This document shows positions 46,010-54,857 of a DNA stretch of 64,000 nucleotides, one piece after another. Where the stretch lies: contig NZ_CP077291.1 of assembly GCF_019048065.1 (NCBI RefSeq), positions 2,356,001 through 2,420,000 on the forward strand. The letters are read 5' to 3'. Position 1 is the stretch's first letter, and the number at the start of each line of letters is the position of its first letter. This stretch comes from Citrobacter farmeri (GTDB taxonomy: Bacteria; Pseudomonadota; Gammaproteobacteria; Enterobacterales; Enterobacteriaceae). Position numbers and translations under genes: made by a program. Under the pieces are notes generated by a model. The model did no database searches, was not told where the DNA came from, and worked only from the letters and a program-made list of their open reading frames with translations.

Positions 46010-47002
46010 ATGCCAAAAAACACCAGGATTATGCCAAAAACGCAGCGCCCGCTTGTGGTTGTGCTCGCCTATGACGGACTGTGCACTTTCGAGTTTGGCG
46101 TGGCGGTCGAAATCTTCGGTCTACAGCGCCCTGAACTGGGGGCTGACTGGTATCGTTTTGCCGTGGCGTCTGTAGATGACGGTCCGCTCCGGGCGACCGG
46201 CGGGGTGCGGATCGTGGTGGATGGTGGGCTGGAACTGTTGGCTGAGGCAGATACGATTGTCGTTCCCGGTTGGCGGGACAGCGACGCGCCGGTGCCGGAG
46301 GCCTTGTGTGCTGCACTGCGCAGCGCATGGGCGCGAGGTTGCCGTCTGCTGTCGATCTGTTCCGGCGTGTTTGTACTGGCGGCGACGGGGTTGCTGGACG
46401 GGCGCAAAGCCACCACCCACTGGCGTTACACGGAGACGCTCCAACAGCGTTTTCCGGCGATCGAGGTGCTTGATGACGTGCTTTATCATGATGCCGGGCA
46501 GTTGCTGACCTCGGCGGGTAGCGCGGCGGGTATCGACCTTTGTCTTTATCTGGTCAGAGAGGACTACGGCCTTGAGGTTGCCAACAGCGTTGCCCGACGG
46601 CTGGTGGTGCAACCCCATCGCGACGGCGCGCAACCGCAACAACTCCAGCGCCCTGTCGCCCGTCAGCGTGAAAGCCAGACGCTCGGCCAGTTGTTTGATT
46701 TCCTGCATCAAAATCTGACGTTGAATCACGACACGGCTTCGCTGGCCAGGCGCGCCGGAATGAGTTCGCGTACATTTTTACGCCGTTTTACCGACTGTAC
46801 GGGCACCACGCCTGCACGCTGGATCCTCAATGAGCGGTTATTGCGGGCACGCGACTACCTGGAAAATTCACCACTCAGCGTGGAACTGATCGCAGAACAA
46901 ACCGGTTTTGGCAGCGCGGCGCTATTTCGCCACCATTTTCGCCACGCTTATTGTCTGTCCCCTTCACAATACCGAAAGAAATTTACTTTTAGCGTTAAAT
47001 AA
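46010..47002 (+). CDS. ftrA: GlxA/FtrA-type AraC-family regulator
   Basis: The protein is about 330 residues from ATG 46010 (ATG 46031 has a closer AGGA and is also possible). Residues about 15-185 are a DJ-1/PfpI domain with the elbow LLSICSGVFVLAATGLLDGRKATTHW. Residues about 225-325 are an AraC DNA-binding domain with two HTH motifs (SLARRAGMSSRTFLRRF and ELIAEQTGFGSAALFRHHF). It is probably an activator of the divergent rhodanese gene. Confidence 0.88.
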   Translation: MPKNTRIMPKTQRPLVVVLAYDGLCTFEFGVAVEIFGLQRPELGADWYRFAVASVDDGPLRATGGVRIVVDGGLELLAEADTIVVPGWRDSDAPVPEALCAALRSAWARGCRLLSICSGVFVLAATGLLDGRKATTHWRYTETLQQRFPAIEVLDDVLYHDAGQLLTSAGSAAGIDLCLYLVREDYGLEVANSVARRLVVQPHRDGAQPQQLQRPVARQRESQTLGQLFDFLHQNLTLNHDTASLARRAGMSSRTFLRRFTDCTGTTPARWILNERLLRARDYLENSPLSVELIAEQTGFGSAALFRHHFRHAYCLSPSQYRKKFTFSVK

Positions 47003-47008
47003 TCACCC

Positions 47009-47043
47009 AATTCAGCTTTTGTTTAGGTTAATGCTGCTATTAT
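47009..47043 (+). promoter_or_regulatory. PhoP-type promoter of mgtS
   Basis: AATTCA-GCTTT-TGTTTA (47009-47025) fits a PhoP box, with the second half exact and the first half at 3 of 6. It lies 12 bases before a -10 TATTAT (47038-47043), the spacing of PhoP-activated promoters. Confidence 0.65.
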
Positions 47044-47105
47044 CTCTTTCACCAACCAAAATTAAGGTAAGCGAGGAAAAACATAACCTGTCAAAGGAGG
47101 TAACT

Positions 47106-47201
47106 ATGCTGGGTAATATGAACGTTTTTATGGCCGTTCTGGGAATTATTTTATTTTCTGGATTTCTGGCCGCTTATTTCAGCCACAAATGGGATGACTA
47201 A
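47106..47201 (+). CDS. mgtS: small membrane protein MgtS
   Basis: The translation is 31 residues (MLGNMNVFMAVLG, then a hydrophobic helix and the end HKWDD) and equals E. coli MgtS/YneM as I remember it. AAAGGAGG at 47093-47100 is an excellent ribosome site. MgtS is an inner-membrane microprotein made under low magnesium. It protects MgtA from degradation and modulates the PitA phosphate/cation transporter. Confidence 0.97.
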   Translation: MLGNMNVFMAVLGIILFSGFLAAYFSHKWDD

Positions 47202-47228
47202 TGAACGGAGAAAGTCCTGAACCGATAA

Positions 47229-47265
47229 GGCCCCTTGTCGCATCACTGCACAAGGGGCCATTTTT
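47229..47265 (+). terminator. terminator of mgtS
   Basis: GGCCCCTTGT (47229-47238) pairs perfectly with ACAAGGGGCC (47250-47259), then A and five T residues. It begins 28 bases after the mgtS stop. Confidence 0.9.
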
Positions 47266-47279
47266 ATGTCTGACAGGCA

Positions 47280-47378
47280 AAAAAAAACCGCCGGATAACC
47301 GACGGTGAATGCTTGCATGGATAGATTTGTATTTTACTTTTTCCACCATCCCGCCAATCCCGGCAGCGACAATGGATC
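47280..47378 (-). ncRNA. mgrR: MgrR small RNA
   Basis: Starting about seven bases after the -10, this gives about 98 nucleotides up to a terminator hairpin (47288-47305) followed by nine U residues. That agrees with the 98-nucleotide length of MgrR in E. coli, and the position facing mgtS is the same. MgrR is a PhoPQ-induced, Hfq-dependent RNA that represses eptB, which modifies LPS. The 3' segment (ATGCAAGCATTCACCG) agrees with my memory of E. coli. Confidence 0.8.
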
Positions 47379-47384
47379 GCATAC

Positions 47385-47419
47385 ACTCTACCATGTCAAT
47401 TCTCAATGAAGGTTAAACG
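47385..47419 (-). promoter_or_regulatory. PhoP-type promoter of mgrR
   Basis: On the minus strand, CGTTTA-ACCTT-CATTGA (47419 to 47403) resembles a PhoP box and is followed 12 bases later by a -10 TAGAGT (47390 to 47385). Spacing matches that seen for mgtS. Confidence 0.55.
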
Positions 47420-47426
47420 GCAGGAA

Positions 47427-47585
47427 TTAAGATTCCGGCGCGTCTCGTTTCCACTCTTTTTTACTCTGGCAACATGCAGTACGGGAAGACCACGGTTCAG
47501 CGGAACGCGTATTCTGTAAATCCTGCGATTCGGGACGGGTATTCCAGCGTTTTCTCTGTAATTTCTTGCGCATGAACAACTGCAT
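47427..47585 (-). CDS. candidate small basic protein, 52 aa
   Basis: ATG 47585 is preceded by a near-perfect GGAGGT (47589-47594 on the minus strand) and opens 52 codons to a TAA at 47427. The product (MQLFMRKKLQRKRWN at the start, TACCQSKKEWKRD near the end) is strongly basic with a Cys-Cys pair and no membrane helix. A -35-like TTGACA with a TATGCT 15 bases on lies further upstream. It precedes mgrR on the same strand. I do not recognise it, and coding is supported only by the ribosome site and frame. Confidence 0.5.
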   Translation of the reverse strand: MQLFMRKKLQRKRWNTRPESQDLQNTRSAEPWSSRTACCQSKKEWKRDAPES

Positions 47586-47741
47586 ATTACCTCCGATTCT
47601 CACTGTTTTAGTCCATTAATCAACTTGTTGAATGGAATTTAGCATATCGAATGCAGGTTAATGTCAATAAAACCGCTGTTTTGTAAAGACGGCATCGCAC
47701 GACGAATTATTTAAAACAGGAAAGTCAGCAGGACGTTTAAT

Positions 47742-48908
47742 TTACTGCCGGGCTAACTGACTGAGAATGGTATGCCCCAGATAATTACTCCAGTTAAAAC
47801 TATTTTGCAGCACCACCACCGCATTCTGATTTCGCTTGTCAAAGCCAATATAACTGGAATATCCACCAATATACCCGACCTGCCAGGTTATCTGACGATC
47901 GGCTAAGGTATCGGTCACCCACGCAATATTCGCTGCCTCTTTCTGGCGATAAAAACGGATACGGGAGACATCCGCAAATGCACGGGCGAGCGAGGCGTTC
48001 TCCCCCGCTGCAAAATGAGCCCGCGCGTAGCCCGCCAGATCGCGCGCACTGCTGTATAAACTCGCCGCCCCGACCATGTTACGCTGGAACGTCCAGTCCG
48101 GCGTCAACTCGCCACGCTGGATGAGTTTCGGCTGATCTCCCGCGTGGCCTAATGCGCGATACGGATAGGCTTTGAGCGTCGTCGGCAGAAAACTGCTGCT
48201 ATTCATCTGTAATGGCTCAAAGATCAGACGATTTGCCAGTGACGAGATCGATTCACCGGTTTGACGTTGCACGATGTAGCCAAGCAGAGCGTAGCCGAGA
48301 TTGGAATAGTGCGGCACACGCGCCTCAGGCGCGGTGAAGTCGGAGAGATATGTCAGCACCGTGTCGCTATCCAGTTGGGTATAAAAGTTTTCACCGGTAC
48401 TGAAATAACGCAGGAGATTTTCCAGCGTCAGCAGATCCATCGGCTGTCTGGGTAAACCGGAGGTATGCGTCGCCAGTTGCTGTAGGGTGATCTTTCTGGC
48501 GTCATCGCTTAGCGGCGTATTCATCGGTAGAAGTTCCGCCAGGGTGTCGTCCCACTGGAGCACGCCCTGATTCACCAGCAGGGTGGTCACTTCAGCCGTG
48601 ACGCCTTTGCTCAGCGATCCCAGCGCAAACAGCGTGTCCGGGGTGATCGGATAACGATGCCGACTGTCAGTCACGCCGTAACTGTGGAACTCCACCGGCC
48701 CATTGTGCTGAATGACCGCCACCACCATCCCGGTCACTTGTTTTTCCTGCATATACTGGCGGATCATCGGATCGATGCCGCGCGCGTAGTATCCCACCAC
48801 CGCCTGCGCACGCTGTTCGGCAGGCATATTCATCTGCGATAAGGTGCTGTTGCCGCAACCGGCCAGCAGCAGGACAGAGGAAAAAAGCAGTGGCGTGGCG
48901 CCTTTCAT
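47742..48908 (-). CDS. serine beta-lactamase-like lipoprotein (AmpC/AmpH-type fold)
   Basis: The 388-residue protein has a lipobox LAGC (Cys18), so it should be membrane-anchored facing the periplasm. A class C beta-lactamase-like domain follows, with the nucleophile SLSK (Ser98, Lys101) and YSN (Tyr201). The third motif, normally HxG or KTG near the C-terminus, appears as YIGGYSSY and lacks the usual His/Lys. Members act as esterases, peptidases or penicillin-binding proteins. A classical beta-lactamase is unlikely because of the lipid anchor and motif change. It takes the place of dgcZ-ydeI-ydeJ in K-12. Confidence 0.85.
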   Translation of the reverse strand: MKGATPLLFSSVLLLAGCGNSTLSQMNMPAEQRAQAVVGYYARGIDPMIRQYMQEKQVTGMVVAVIQHNGPVEFHSYGVTDSRHRYPITPDTLFALGSLSKGVTAEVTTLLVNQGVLQWDDTLAELLPMNTPLSDDARKITLQQLATHTSGLPRQPMDLLTLENLLRYFSTGENFYTQLDSDTVLTYLSDFTAPEARVPHYSNLGYALLGYIVQRQTGESISSLANRLIFEPLQMNSSSFLPTTLKAYPYRALGHAGDQPKLIQRGELTPDWTFQRNMVGAASLYSSARDLAGYARAHFAAGENASLARAFADVSRIRFYRQKEAANIAWVTDTLADRQITWQVGYIGGYSSYIGFDKRNQNAVVVLQNSFNWSNYLGHTILSQLARQ

Positions 48909-49030
48909 GAGCAGAAAGTCGCCTGGATATCAGCACAGAAAAGGAAGAGAACAGACATGTGCAATCGCGGACTCCGAAAAATGAAGCCCGCATTGTACAT
49001 CAAGTTGTCGATATTGGGTTGTCGATCGTG

Positions 49031-51076
49031 TTATCCCGCTAAACCACGGTGTTTCAGCATAGGGTCGATCTGTGGTTCACTGCCTCGCCAGGCCGGGTAA
49101 AGACGCTCTAAATCTTCACTGTTGCCACGGGATAAAACCGCCTCACGAAAACGCTGACCGTTCTCACGCGTCAGACCACCCTGCTCTACAAACCACTGAA
49201 AGCCGTCATCCGCCAGCATCTGCGTCCAGAGATAGGCGTAGTAGCCTGCTGCGTAGCCACCGCCAAAAATATGGGCAAAATAGCTGCTGCGATAGCGCGG
49301 CGGTACCGCAGGAAGACAGAGTTGCTCTGCCGCCAGCAGTTGCTTTTCAAACGACTCCACGGGCTGATCCGCTTCTTCAACAGACAGCCTGTGCCACCCC
49401 ATGTCCAGCAGCGCGGCGCTGAGCAGTTCGCTCATGTCATAGCCTTTATTGAACAAGCTCGCCTTACGCATCTTGTCCTGTAACGCCTCTGGCATTTTCT
49501 CGCCGGTGGCGTAATGGCGGGCGTAGCGGTCGAATACCGTCGGATGACTTGCCCAGTGCTCATTGATTTGTGACGGAAATTCAACGAAATCACGCGGCGT
49601 ATTGGTTCCCGACAGCGACGCATAGCGCTGAGACGCAAACAGCCCGTGCAACGTATGACCGAACTCATGGAATAGCGTGATGACATCATCCCAGAGTAGC
49701 AGCGCGGGCTGTCCCGCCGGGGGCTTCTGATAGTTGCAGACGTTGTAGATAACCGGTTGGGTTTCGTTAAGCGTCGACTGCTCAACAAAATTCCCCATCC
49801 AGGCACCGCCGCTTTTCGAATCCCGGGCAAAGAAATCACCGTAAAAAAGCGCCAGCCCGACGCCGTTATGATCGAAGATCTCCCAGACGCGTACATCCGG
49901 ATGGTAGACCGGAATATCAAAGCGTTCGATAAATTTGATGCCAAACAGTTGGTTGGCGGTCCAGAACACGCCTTCGTGCAGAACGGTATCCAGTTCGAAA
50001 TACGGTTTGAGCTGGGATTCATCTAACGCATATTTCGCACGGCGCACCTGCTCAGCATAAAAAGACCAGTCCCATGCCTGCGCGCTAAACCCGCCCTGTT
50101 CATCATCAATGACTTGCTGAATATCAGCCAGTTCATTCAGCGCCCGCTGACGCGCGGCAGGAACGATCGCGCGCATGAAGGCCAGCGCGGCGTCTGGCGT
50201 TTTTGCCATCTGATCGGCGATTTTCCACGACGCGTAATCCGCAAAACCTAACAGTTGCGCCTGGCGGGCGCGCAGAGCGACCAGACGCTGAATCAGCGCT
50301 CGCGTGTCATTATCATCCCCTTTCTCCGCCCGACGCCACCCGGCGTTAAACAGATTTTCCCGCGTCTGGCGATCGCGCAGCGCGCTCAACGCTGGCTGTT
50401 GGGTGGTGTTCAGGAGCGGAATCAGCCATCCCTCGGCTAGCCCTTTTTCGCTCGCAGCCTCACGCGCGCTGGCGATCTCTTCCGCACTGAGTCCTTCCAG
50501 TTGATGGGCATAGTCCACCACCAGACCACCGGATTTATTTGCTGCCAGCAGGCGCTGGTTAAACTGGCTGGTAAGCGTCGCCGCTTCGGTATTCAGTGCC
50601 CGGAGTTGCGTTTTGTCCGCGTCGCTCAGTTGGGCGCCGGCAAGGACAAAGCGCTGATGCGTCACCTCGATCAGACGCACGGACTCGCTGTCGAGACCGA
50701 GTGCATCGCGCTGCTGCCAGAGGTGTTCGACACGGGAAAAGAGCGTGCTGTTCAGCCAGATATCATTCGCCAGTTCTGCAAGCTCGGCAGAAAACGCTTC
50801 ATCGAGACGCTGAAGTTCCTCATTGGTATGGGCGGCGGTCATGGCGAAGAAGACACTGGTAACGCGGGTCAACAGCTCACCGCTTTTCTCCAGCGCGAGG
50901 ACGGTATTGGCAAAATCCGGCGCATCGCTGTTGGCAATAATGGCGGCGATATCCTCGCGCTTTTGCTTCATCCCTTCGTCAAATGCGGGGCGATAGTGAC
51001 TGACCTCAATCAGATCAAAACGGGGTGCCTGATAGGGTAACAGGCTGTGGCTAAAGAACGGATTCGTTAACGACAT
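49031..51076 (-). CDS. dcp: peptidyl-dipeptidase Dcp
   Basis: The 681-residue M3-family zinc metallopeptidase matches E. coli Dcp in length and in the motif HEFGH (about residue 470), with the third ligand Glu in the following EFPSQINEHW. It removes C-terminal dipeptides from peptides. It is divergent from ydfG over 138 bases. Confidence 0.96.
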   Translation of the reverse strand: MSLTNPFFSHSLLPYQAPRFDLIEVSHYRPAFDEGMKQKREDIAAIIANSDAPDFANTVLALEKSGELLTRVTSVFFAMTAAHTNEELQRLDEAFSAELAELANDIWLNSTLFSRVEHLWQQRDALGLDSESVRLIEVTHQRFVLAGAQLSDADKTQLRALNTEAATLTSQFNQRLLAANKSGGLVVDYAHQLEGLSAEEIASAREAASEKGLAEGWLIPLLNTTQQPALSALRDRQTRENLFNAGWRRAEKGDDNDTRALIQRLVALRARQAQLLGFADYASWKIADQMAKTPDAALAFMRAIVPAARQRALNELADIQQVIDDEQGGFSAQAWDWSFYAEQVRRAKYALDESQLKPYFELDTVLHEGVFWTANQLFGIKFIERFDIPVYHPDVRVWEIFDHNGVGLALFYGDFFARDSKSGGAWMGNFVEQSTLNETQPVIYNVCNYQKPPAGQPALLLWDDVITLFHEFGHTLHGLFASQRYASLSGTNTPRDFVEFPSQINEHWASHPTVFDRYARHYATGEKMPEALQDKMRKASLFNKGYDMSELLSAALLDMGWHRLSVEEADQPVESFEKQLLAAEQLCLPAVPPRYRSSYFAHIFGGGYAAGYYAYLWTQMLADDGFQWFVEQGGLTRENGQRFREAVLSRGNSEDLERLYPAWRGSEPQIDPMLKHRGLAG

Positions 51077-51214
51077 CTTTCACTCCTGAAAACGATTTGT
51101 TCAATAGAGTAGGCTTCAGGGTAAAAGACCGCAATCCTGTAAAACCAGGATTACCCGCGTGGGCGGATCGCGTGCTATGGTAGTTAAACGTAAAAAGCGT
51201 TGAGGAACAGTGAG

Positions 51215-51961
51215 ATGATCGTTTTAGTAACCGGAGCAACAGCAGGTTTTGGTGAATGCATTACACGTCGTTTTGTTGAGAACGGGCATAAAGTCATTGC
51301 CACTGGCCGTCGCCAGGAACGCCTGCAAGAGTTAAAAGAGTCGCTGGGTGATAACGTGCTGACCGCACAACTGGATGTTCGCAACCGCGCAGCCATTGAA
51401 GAGATGCTGGCATCGTTGCCTGCCGAGTGGCGTGACATCGACCTGCTGGTCAACAACGCCGGTCTGGCGTTGGGTCTGGAACCTGCGCATAAAGCCAGCG
51501 TGGAAGACTGGGAAACCATGATCGATACCAACAATAAAGGGCTGATCTATATGACCCGCGCCGTGCTGCCGGGCATGGTCGAGCGTAACCGGGGTCATAT
51601 CATCAATATTGGATCTACGGCCGGAAGTTGGCCTTATGCCGGCGGCAACGTCTATGGTGCGACCAAAGCGTTTGTACGTCAGTTCAGTCTGAATCTGCGT
51701 ACCGACCTGCACGGCACAGCCGTTCGCGTCACGGATATCGAACCGGGCCTGGTGGGCGGTACAGAGTTTTCCAACGTGCGCTTCAAAGGTGATGACAACA
51801 AAGCGGGCAAAACCTATGAGAACACCACGGCGCTAACGCCGGAGGATGTGACCGAAGCGGTCTGGTGGGTTGCCACCCTGCCAGCCCATGTGAACATCAA
51901 TACGGTAGAAATGATGCCCGTGACCCAGTCTTTTGCCGGACTGAGCGTTCATCGTGGCTAA
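51215..51961 (+). CDS. ydfG: NADP-dependent 3-hydroxy acid dehydrogenase YdfG
   Basis: The protein is 248 residues from ATG 51215, with GAGGA eight bases before; the length equals E. coli YdfG. It is an SDR with TGATAGFGE cofactor motif, NNAG, Ser in INIGSTAGSW and YGATK active site. It oxidises L-allo-threonine, serine and 3-hydroxy acids, and reduces malonic semialdehyde. Confidence 0.96.
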   Translation: MIVLVTGATAGFGECITRRFVENGHKVIATGRRQERLQELKESLGDNVLTAQLDVRNRAAIEEMLASLPAEWRDIDLLVNNAGLALGLEPAHKASVEDWETMIDTNNKGLIYMTRAVLPGMVERNRGHIINIGSTAGSWPYAGGNVYGATKAFVRQFSLNLRTDLHGTAVRVTDIEPGLVGGTEFSNVRFKGDDNKAGKTYENTTALTPEDVTEAVWWVATLPAHVNINTVEMMPVTQSFAGLSVHRG

Positions 51962-52048
51962 TTTCGCCTCCCGGCCTACGGGCCGGGTATAGCTCGCAAC
52001 GAAAAAGTGGTAGAATTTGTCAGTTAACTTTTTAAAAAGTAAGAGCGA

Positions 52049-52735
52049 ATGACCGTCGAAACGCAACTCAACCCTACACAGCCCGTAAATCAGCAGATTT
52101 ATCGCATTCTTCGCCGTGACATTGTGCACTGCCTCATTGCGCCAGGTACGCCGCTGTCCGAAAAAGAGGTGTCTGTTCGCTTCGATGTCTCTCGTCAACC
52201 GGTGCGCGAAGCGTTTATTAAGCTCGCGGAAAACGGATTGATCCAGATCCGTCCGCAGCGCGGCAGCTACGTTAACAAGATCTCCCTCTCGCAGGTGCGA
52301 AACGGCTGCTTTGTTCGTCAGGCTATCGAATGTGCGGTAGCGCGCCGGGCCGCAGCCCAAATCACCGACAGCCAGTGCTATCAGCTTGAGCAGAATCTCA
52401 ATCAACAGCGGATTGCCATTGAGCGCAAACAGCTGAATGATTTCTTCGAGCTGGATGACGATTTTCACCAGAAACTGGCAACCATTGCCGACTGCCAACT
52501 GGCATGGGACACCATCGAAAATATCAAGGCCACGATCGACCGCGTACGTTACATGAGCCTCGATCACGTCTCTCCGCCGGAAATGTTGCTCCGTCAACAC
52601 CTCGATATTTTTGCCGCGCTGGAAAAACACGACGCCGATGCTGTCGAACAGGCTATGACCCAACATCTGCAAGAAATCGGCGAGTCGGTCCTGCTGATCC
52701 GCCAGGAAAACAGCGACTGGTTCAGCGAAGAATAA
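52049..52735 (+). CDS. rspR: GntR/FadR-family regulator RspR (YdfH)
   Basis: The 228-residue protein matches E. coli RspR. The N-terminal winged helix (about 15-80, [38 protein letters not shown]) is followed by an FCD domain with [17 protein letters not shown]. It represses rspAB in E. coli. A repeated motif upstream of rspA, rspB and ydfI in this window is the likely target. A hairpin terminator follows at 52744-52765. Confidence 0.95.
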   Translation: MTVETQLNPTQPVNQQIYRILRRDIVHCLIAPGTPLSEKEVSVRFDVSRQPVREAFIKLAENGLIQIRPQRGSYVNKISLSQVRNGCFVRQAIECAVARRAAAQITDSQCYQLEQNLNQQRIAIERKQLNDFFELDDDFHQKLATIADCQLAWDTIENIKATIDRVRYMSLDHVSPPEMLLRQHLDIFAALEKHDADAVEQAMTQHLQEIGESVLLIRQENSDWFSEE

Positions 52736-52743
52736 GTTTCCCG

Positions 52744-52765
52744 CCTCATCTTCAGAGAGATGAGG
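52744..52765 (+). terminator. terminator of rspR
   Basis: CCTCATCT (52744-52751) pairs with AGATGAGG (52758-52765), followed by TTTCCCC. It begins eight bases after the stop. Confidence 0.7.
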
Positions 52766-52812
52766 TTTCCCCATTTTCTCCTCTGCATATCCACATCAAA
52801 AAAGATGTGAGA

Positions 52813-52826
52813 TTGATCAAAAACAA
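52813..52826 (+). promoter_or_regulatory. FNR site of ydfZ
   Basis: TTGAT-N4-AACAA is one mismatch from the FNR consensus TTGAT-N4-ATCAA and lies upstream of a TATATA -10-like hexamer at 52853-52858. The ydfZ gene is FNR-activated in E. coli, which supports the call. Confidence 0.7.
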
Positions 52827-52921
52827 AAAAAATCCTGACTGATAAGCGTATTTATATAGCGCCCGTTACGTGGGACCTGAGCCCGCGGGCTTTGACGGTA
52901 AGTTAGAAAGGAGAAAATACC

Positions 52922-53125
52922 ATGATGACATACGATCGTAACCGTAACGCAATCACCACAGGCAGCCGCGTGATGATCAGTGGCACCGGCCACACCGGTC
53001 GCATCAAAGCGATTGAGACCGAAGGCCTGGATGCAGCGCAAATTCGTCGTGAAAAAACAGTCGAAGTGGAAGGCTGTGAAGGCAAATTTGCCCCGGTAGA
53101 ACTGATACGGCTCGGCATGAACTAA
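52922..53125 (+). CDS. ydfZ: selenium-associated protein YdfZ
   Basis: The 67-residue protein matches E. coli YdfZ ([48 protein letters not shown]) with its single Cys in VEGCEG. E. coli YdfZ binds selenium under anaerobic conditions; it has no in-frame UGA. AGAAAGGAGAAA upstream is a strong ribosome site. It is a single-gene unit, closed by a hairpin. Confidence 0.95.
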   Translation: MMTYDRNRNAITTGSRVMISGTGHTGRIKAIETEGLDAAQIRREKTVEVEGCEGKFAPVELIRLGMN

Positions 53126-53134
53126 TGGTGTGAG

Positions 53135-53162
53135 TGCCGGATAATGCCCCGATTATCCGGCA
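53135..53162. terminator. bidirectional hairpin between ydfZ and ydfI
   Basis: TGCCGGATAAT (53135-53145) pairs with ATTATCCGGCA (53152-53162), 11 perfect base pairs with a 6-base loop, between two convergent genes. It lacks a clear T run, so its terminator role is likely but not certain. Confidence 0.6.
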
Positions 53163-53174
53163 GTCCTGAGGCAG

Positions 53175-54641
53175 TTACTTCACTTTTGTCGCATATTTTG
53201 CCACGGTGGCTTTCGCCCCTTCCGCCAGCAACGTCTTATAGGCCTCTTTCACCGCCTGCGTGAACAGCGCCACCTGCGGCAGTTCGTTACCAAAGATCGC
53301 ATCGATACCCAGCAACGCCTCAACCCGGCTTTCACCTTCCGCACTGTTTTGTACCGCCTGTTGAATAACCGGCAGCAGCGGATCGTTTACTTCAATGGCA
53401 TTCCCCTGCTCGTCCACGCCGCCGACGTAGCGCATCCAGCCCGCCACACCCAGCGCCAGCAAATCGAAATGACTGTTATTCGCCAGATGCCAGCGTACAG
53501 AATCAAGCATTCGCTGAGGCAGTTTCTGGCTTCCGTCCATCGCAATCTGCCAGGTACGGTGGCGCAGCGCCGGGTTGCTGTAGCGTTCGATGAGTAAATC
53601 AGCATAACGGGCGAGATCAACCCCCTGTACTTTCAGCGTTGGCGCCTGCTCGTTAAGCATCAGCGCCCGAGCCGCGACGCGGTAATTCTCATCCGCCATG
53701 CAGTCGTTGATATGCTGGTAACCGGCAAGATAACCCAGATACGCGAGGAATGAGTGACTGCCGTTAAGCATCCGCAGTTTCATCTCTTCAAACGGGATTA
53801 CGTCAGAAACCAGTTCTGCCCCTGCCTTTTCCCACTGCGGGCGACCAGCAACAAAGTTATCTTCAATCACCCACTGGCGGAACGGTTCGCAGGCTACGCC
53901 CGCCGGATCGCGCACGCCGGTCAGGTTTTCAATTTTATCCAGTGTGTCGGCAGTAACGGCCGGAACAATACGGTCAACCATCGTCGACGGGAACGTGACG
54001 TTTTGTTCGATCCACGCGGCCAGGTCGGCATCTACCGCACGTGCATAGGCGATCACCACGTTACGCATCACATGACCGTTTTCAGGCATGTTGTCGCAGG
54101 ACATCACGGTAAAGGCCGCGATGCCCGCCGCCTTACGACGCGCCAGCGCTTCAACTACCACGCCCGGCGCAGATTTCGGCTGGTGAGGGTTTTGCAGATC
54201 GGCGACGATCAGGGGGTGATCGAGCATCAGTTGTCCGGTTGCCGGGGAATGGCAATACCCTTTTTCAGTAATCGTCAGTGAAACAATCGCAACCTGCGGC
54301 TCACACATCGCCGCCAGCACGCTCTCCAGTCCGTCAACCTGAGCATGCAGCGCCTTTTTCACCACGCCCACGACTCTCGCCGTCCAGGCATCGGCAGACA
54401 TTTCCGCCACGGTATAGAGATTATCCTGCTGTTTGAGATCCGCGATCTGCTGCTCGCCGCCGATCAGGTTCACTTCGCAGTATCCCCAGTCGCTGTTGTG
54501 CTCTGCCGCCAGAATATCGGCGTAAACGCCCTGGTGCGCACGATGGAAAGCACCAAAACCAAGATGAACAATACGCGGGATCAGTCGGTTGCGATCGTAG
54601 TCAGGAAGCGTCGCCTTTGCCGTTAAGAGCTTGTTTTGCAT
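53175..54641 (-). CDS. ydfI: mannitol-dehydrogenase-family oxidoreductase YdfI
   Basis: The 488-residue protein matches the E. coli YdfI position and the UxuB-type polyol dehydrogenase family: [19 protein letters not shown] nucleotide-binding region, [11 protein letters not shown], and the catalytic Lys/Asn/His region [19 protein letters not shown]. Such enzymes interconvert D-fructuronate and D-mannonate. A site like those of rspA and rspB lies 48 bases upstream, so it probably belongs to the RspR regulon. Confidence 0.92.
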   Translation of the reverse strand: MQNKLLTAKATLPDYDRNRLIPRIVHLGFGAFHRAHQGVYADILAAEHNSDWGYCEVNLIGGEQQIADLKQQDNLYTVAEMSADAWTARVVGVVKKALHAQVDGLESVLAAMCEPQVAIVSLTITEKGYCHSPATGQLMLDHPLIVADLQNPHQPKSAPGVVVEALARRKAAGIAAFTVMSCDNMPENGHVMRNVVIAYARAVDADLAAWIEQNVTFPSTMVDRIVPAVTADTLDKIENLTGVRDPAGVACEPFRQWVIEDNFVAGRPQWEKAGAELVSDVIPFEEMKLRMLNGSHSFLAYLGYLAGYQHINDCMADENYRVAARALMLNEQAPTLKVQGVDLARYADLLIERYSNPALRHRTWQIAMDGSQKLPQRMLDSVRWHLANNSHFDLLALGVAGWMRYVGGVDEQGNAIEVNDPLLPVIQQAVQNSAEGESRVEALLGIDAIFGNELPQVALFTQAVKEAYKTLLAEGAKATVAKYATKVK

Positions 54642-54688
54642 TGTATGACCTACTTTGAATGAAATCAGGACGGTCCCAGAGTAACGCC

Positions 54689-54696
54689 TGTATGGT
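54689..54696 (-). promoter_or_regulatory. candidate RspR site upstream of ydfI
   Basis: The minus strand carries ACCATACA, the core of the longer rspA and rspB sites, 48 bases upstream of the ydfI start (51 and 52 bases for the other two). The flanks differ, so this is weaker than the other two. Confidence 0.45.
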
Positions 54697-54857
54697 TGTA
54701 TGTTTTGATTTGAATTAATATTTTGCTAATTGGTATAACATCATTTAGAAGTTATGTGACAGGATGCCTTTCCTGATGCTGCAATGAACGCCCTGGGTGA
54801 GATCCCTGGGCTAAGCGTTGGCTGCCTCCATGCAGCCATCCTGGACAGATCCGTCTC

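Noticed and set aside
51965..52000. Hairpin CCCGGCC/GGCCGGG after ydfG as a terminator
   Set aside because: The stem is good but no T tract follows and rspR starts soon after, so I do not call it a terminator.
51833..52774. Long open frame (313 codons) on the minus strand
   Set aside because: It lies opposite the end of ydfG and the whole of rspR, both well matched to known proteins, and has no ribosome site or recognisable domain. It is a coding shadow.
54820..54837. Hairpin GGCTGC/GCAGCC after ydfJ as a terminator
   Set aside because: The stem is only six base pairs and no T run follows on the minus strand.
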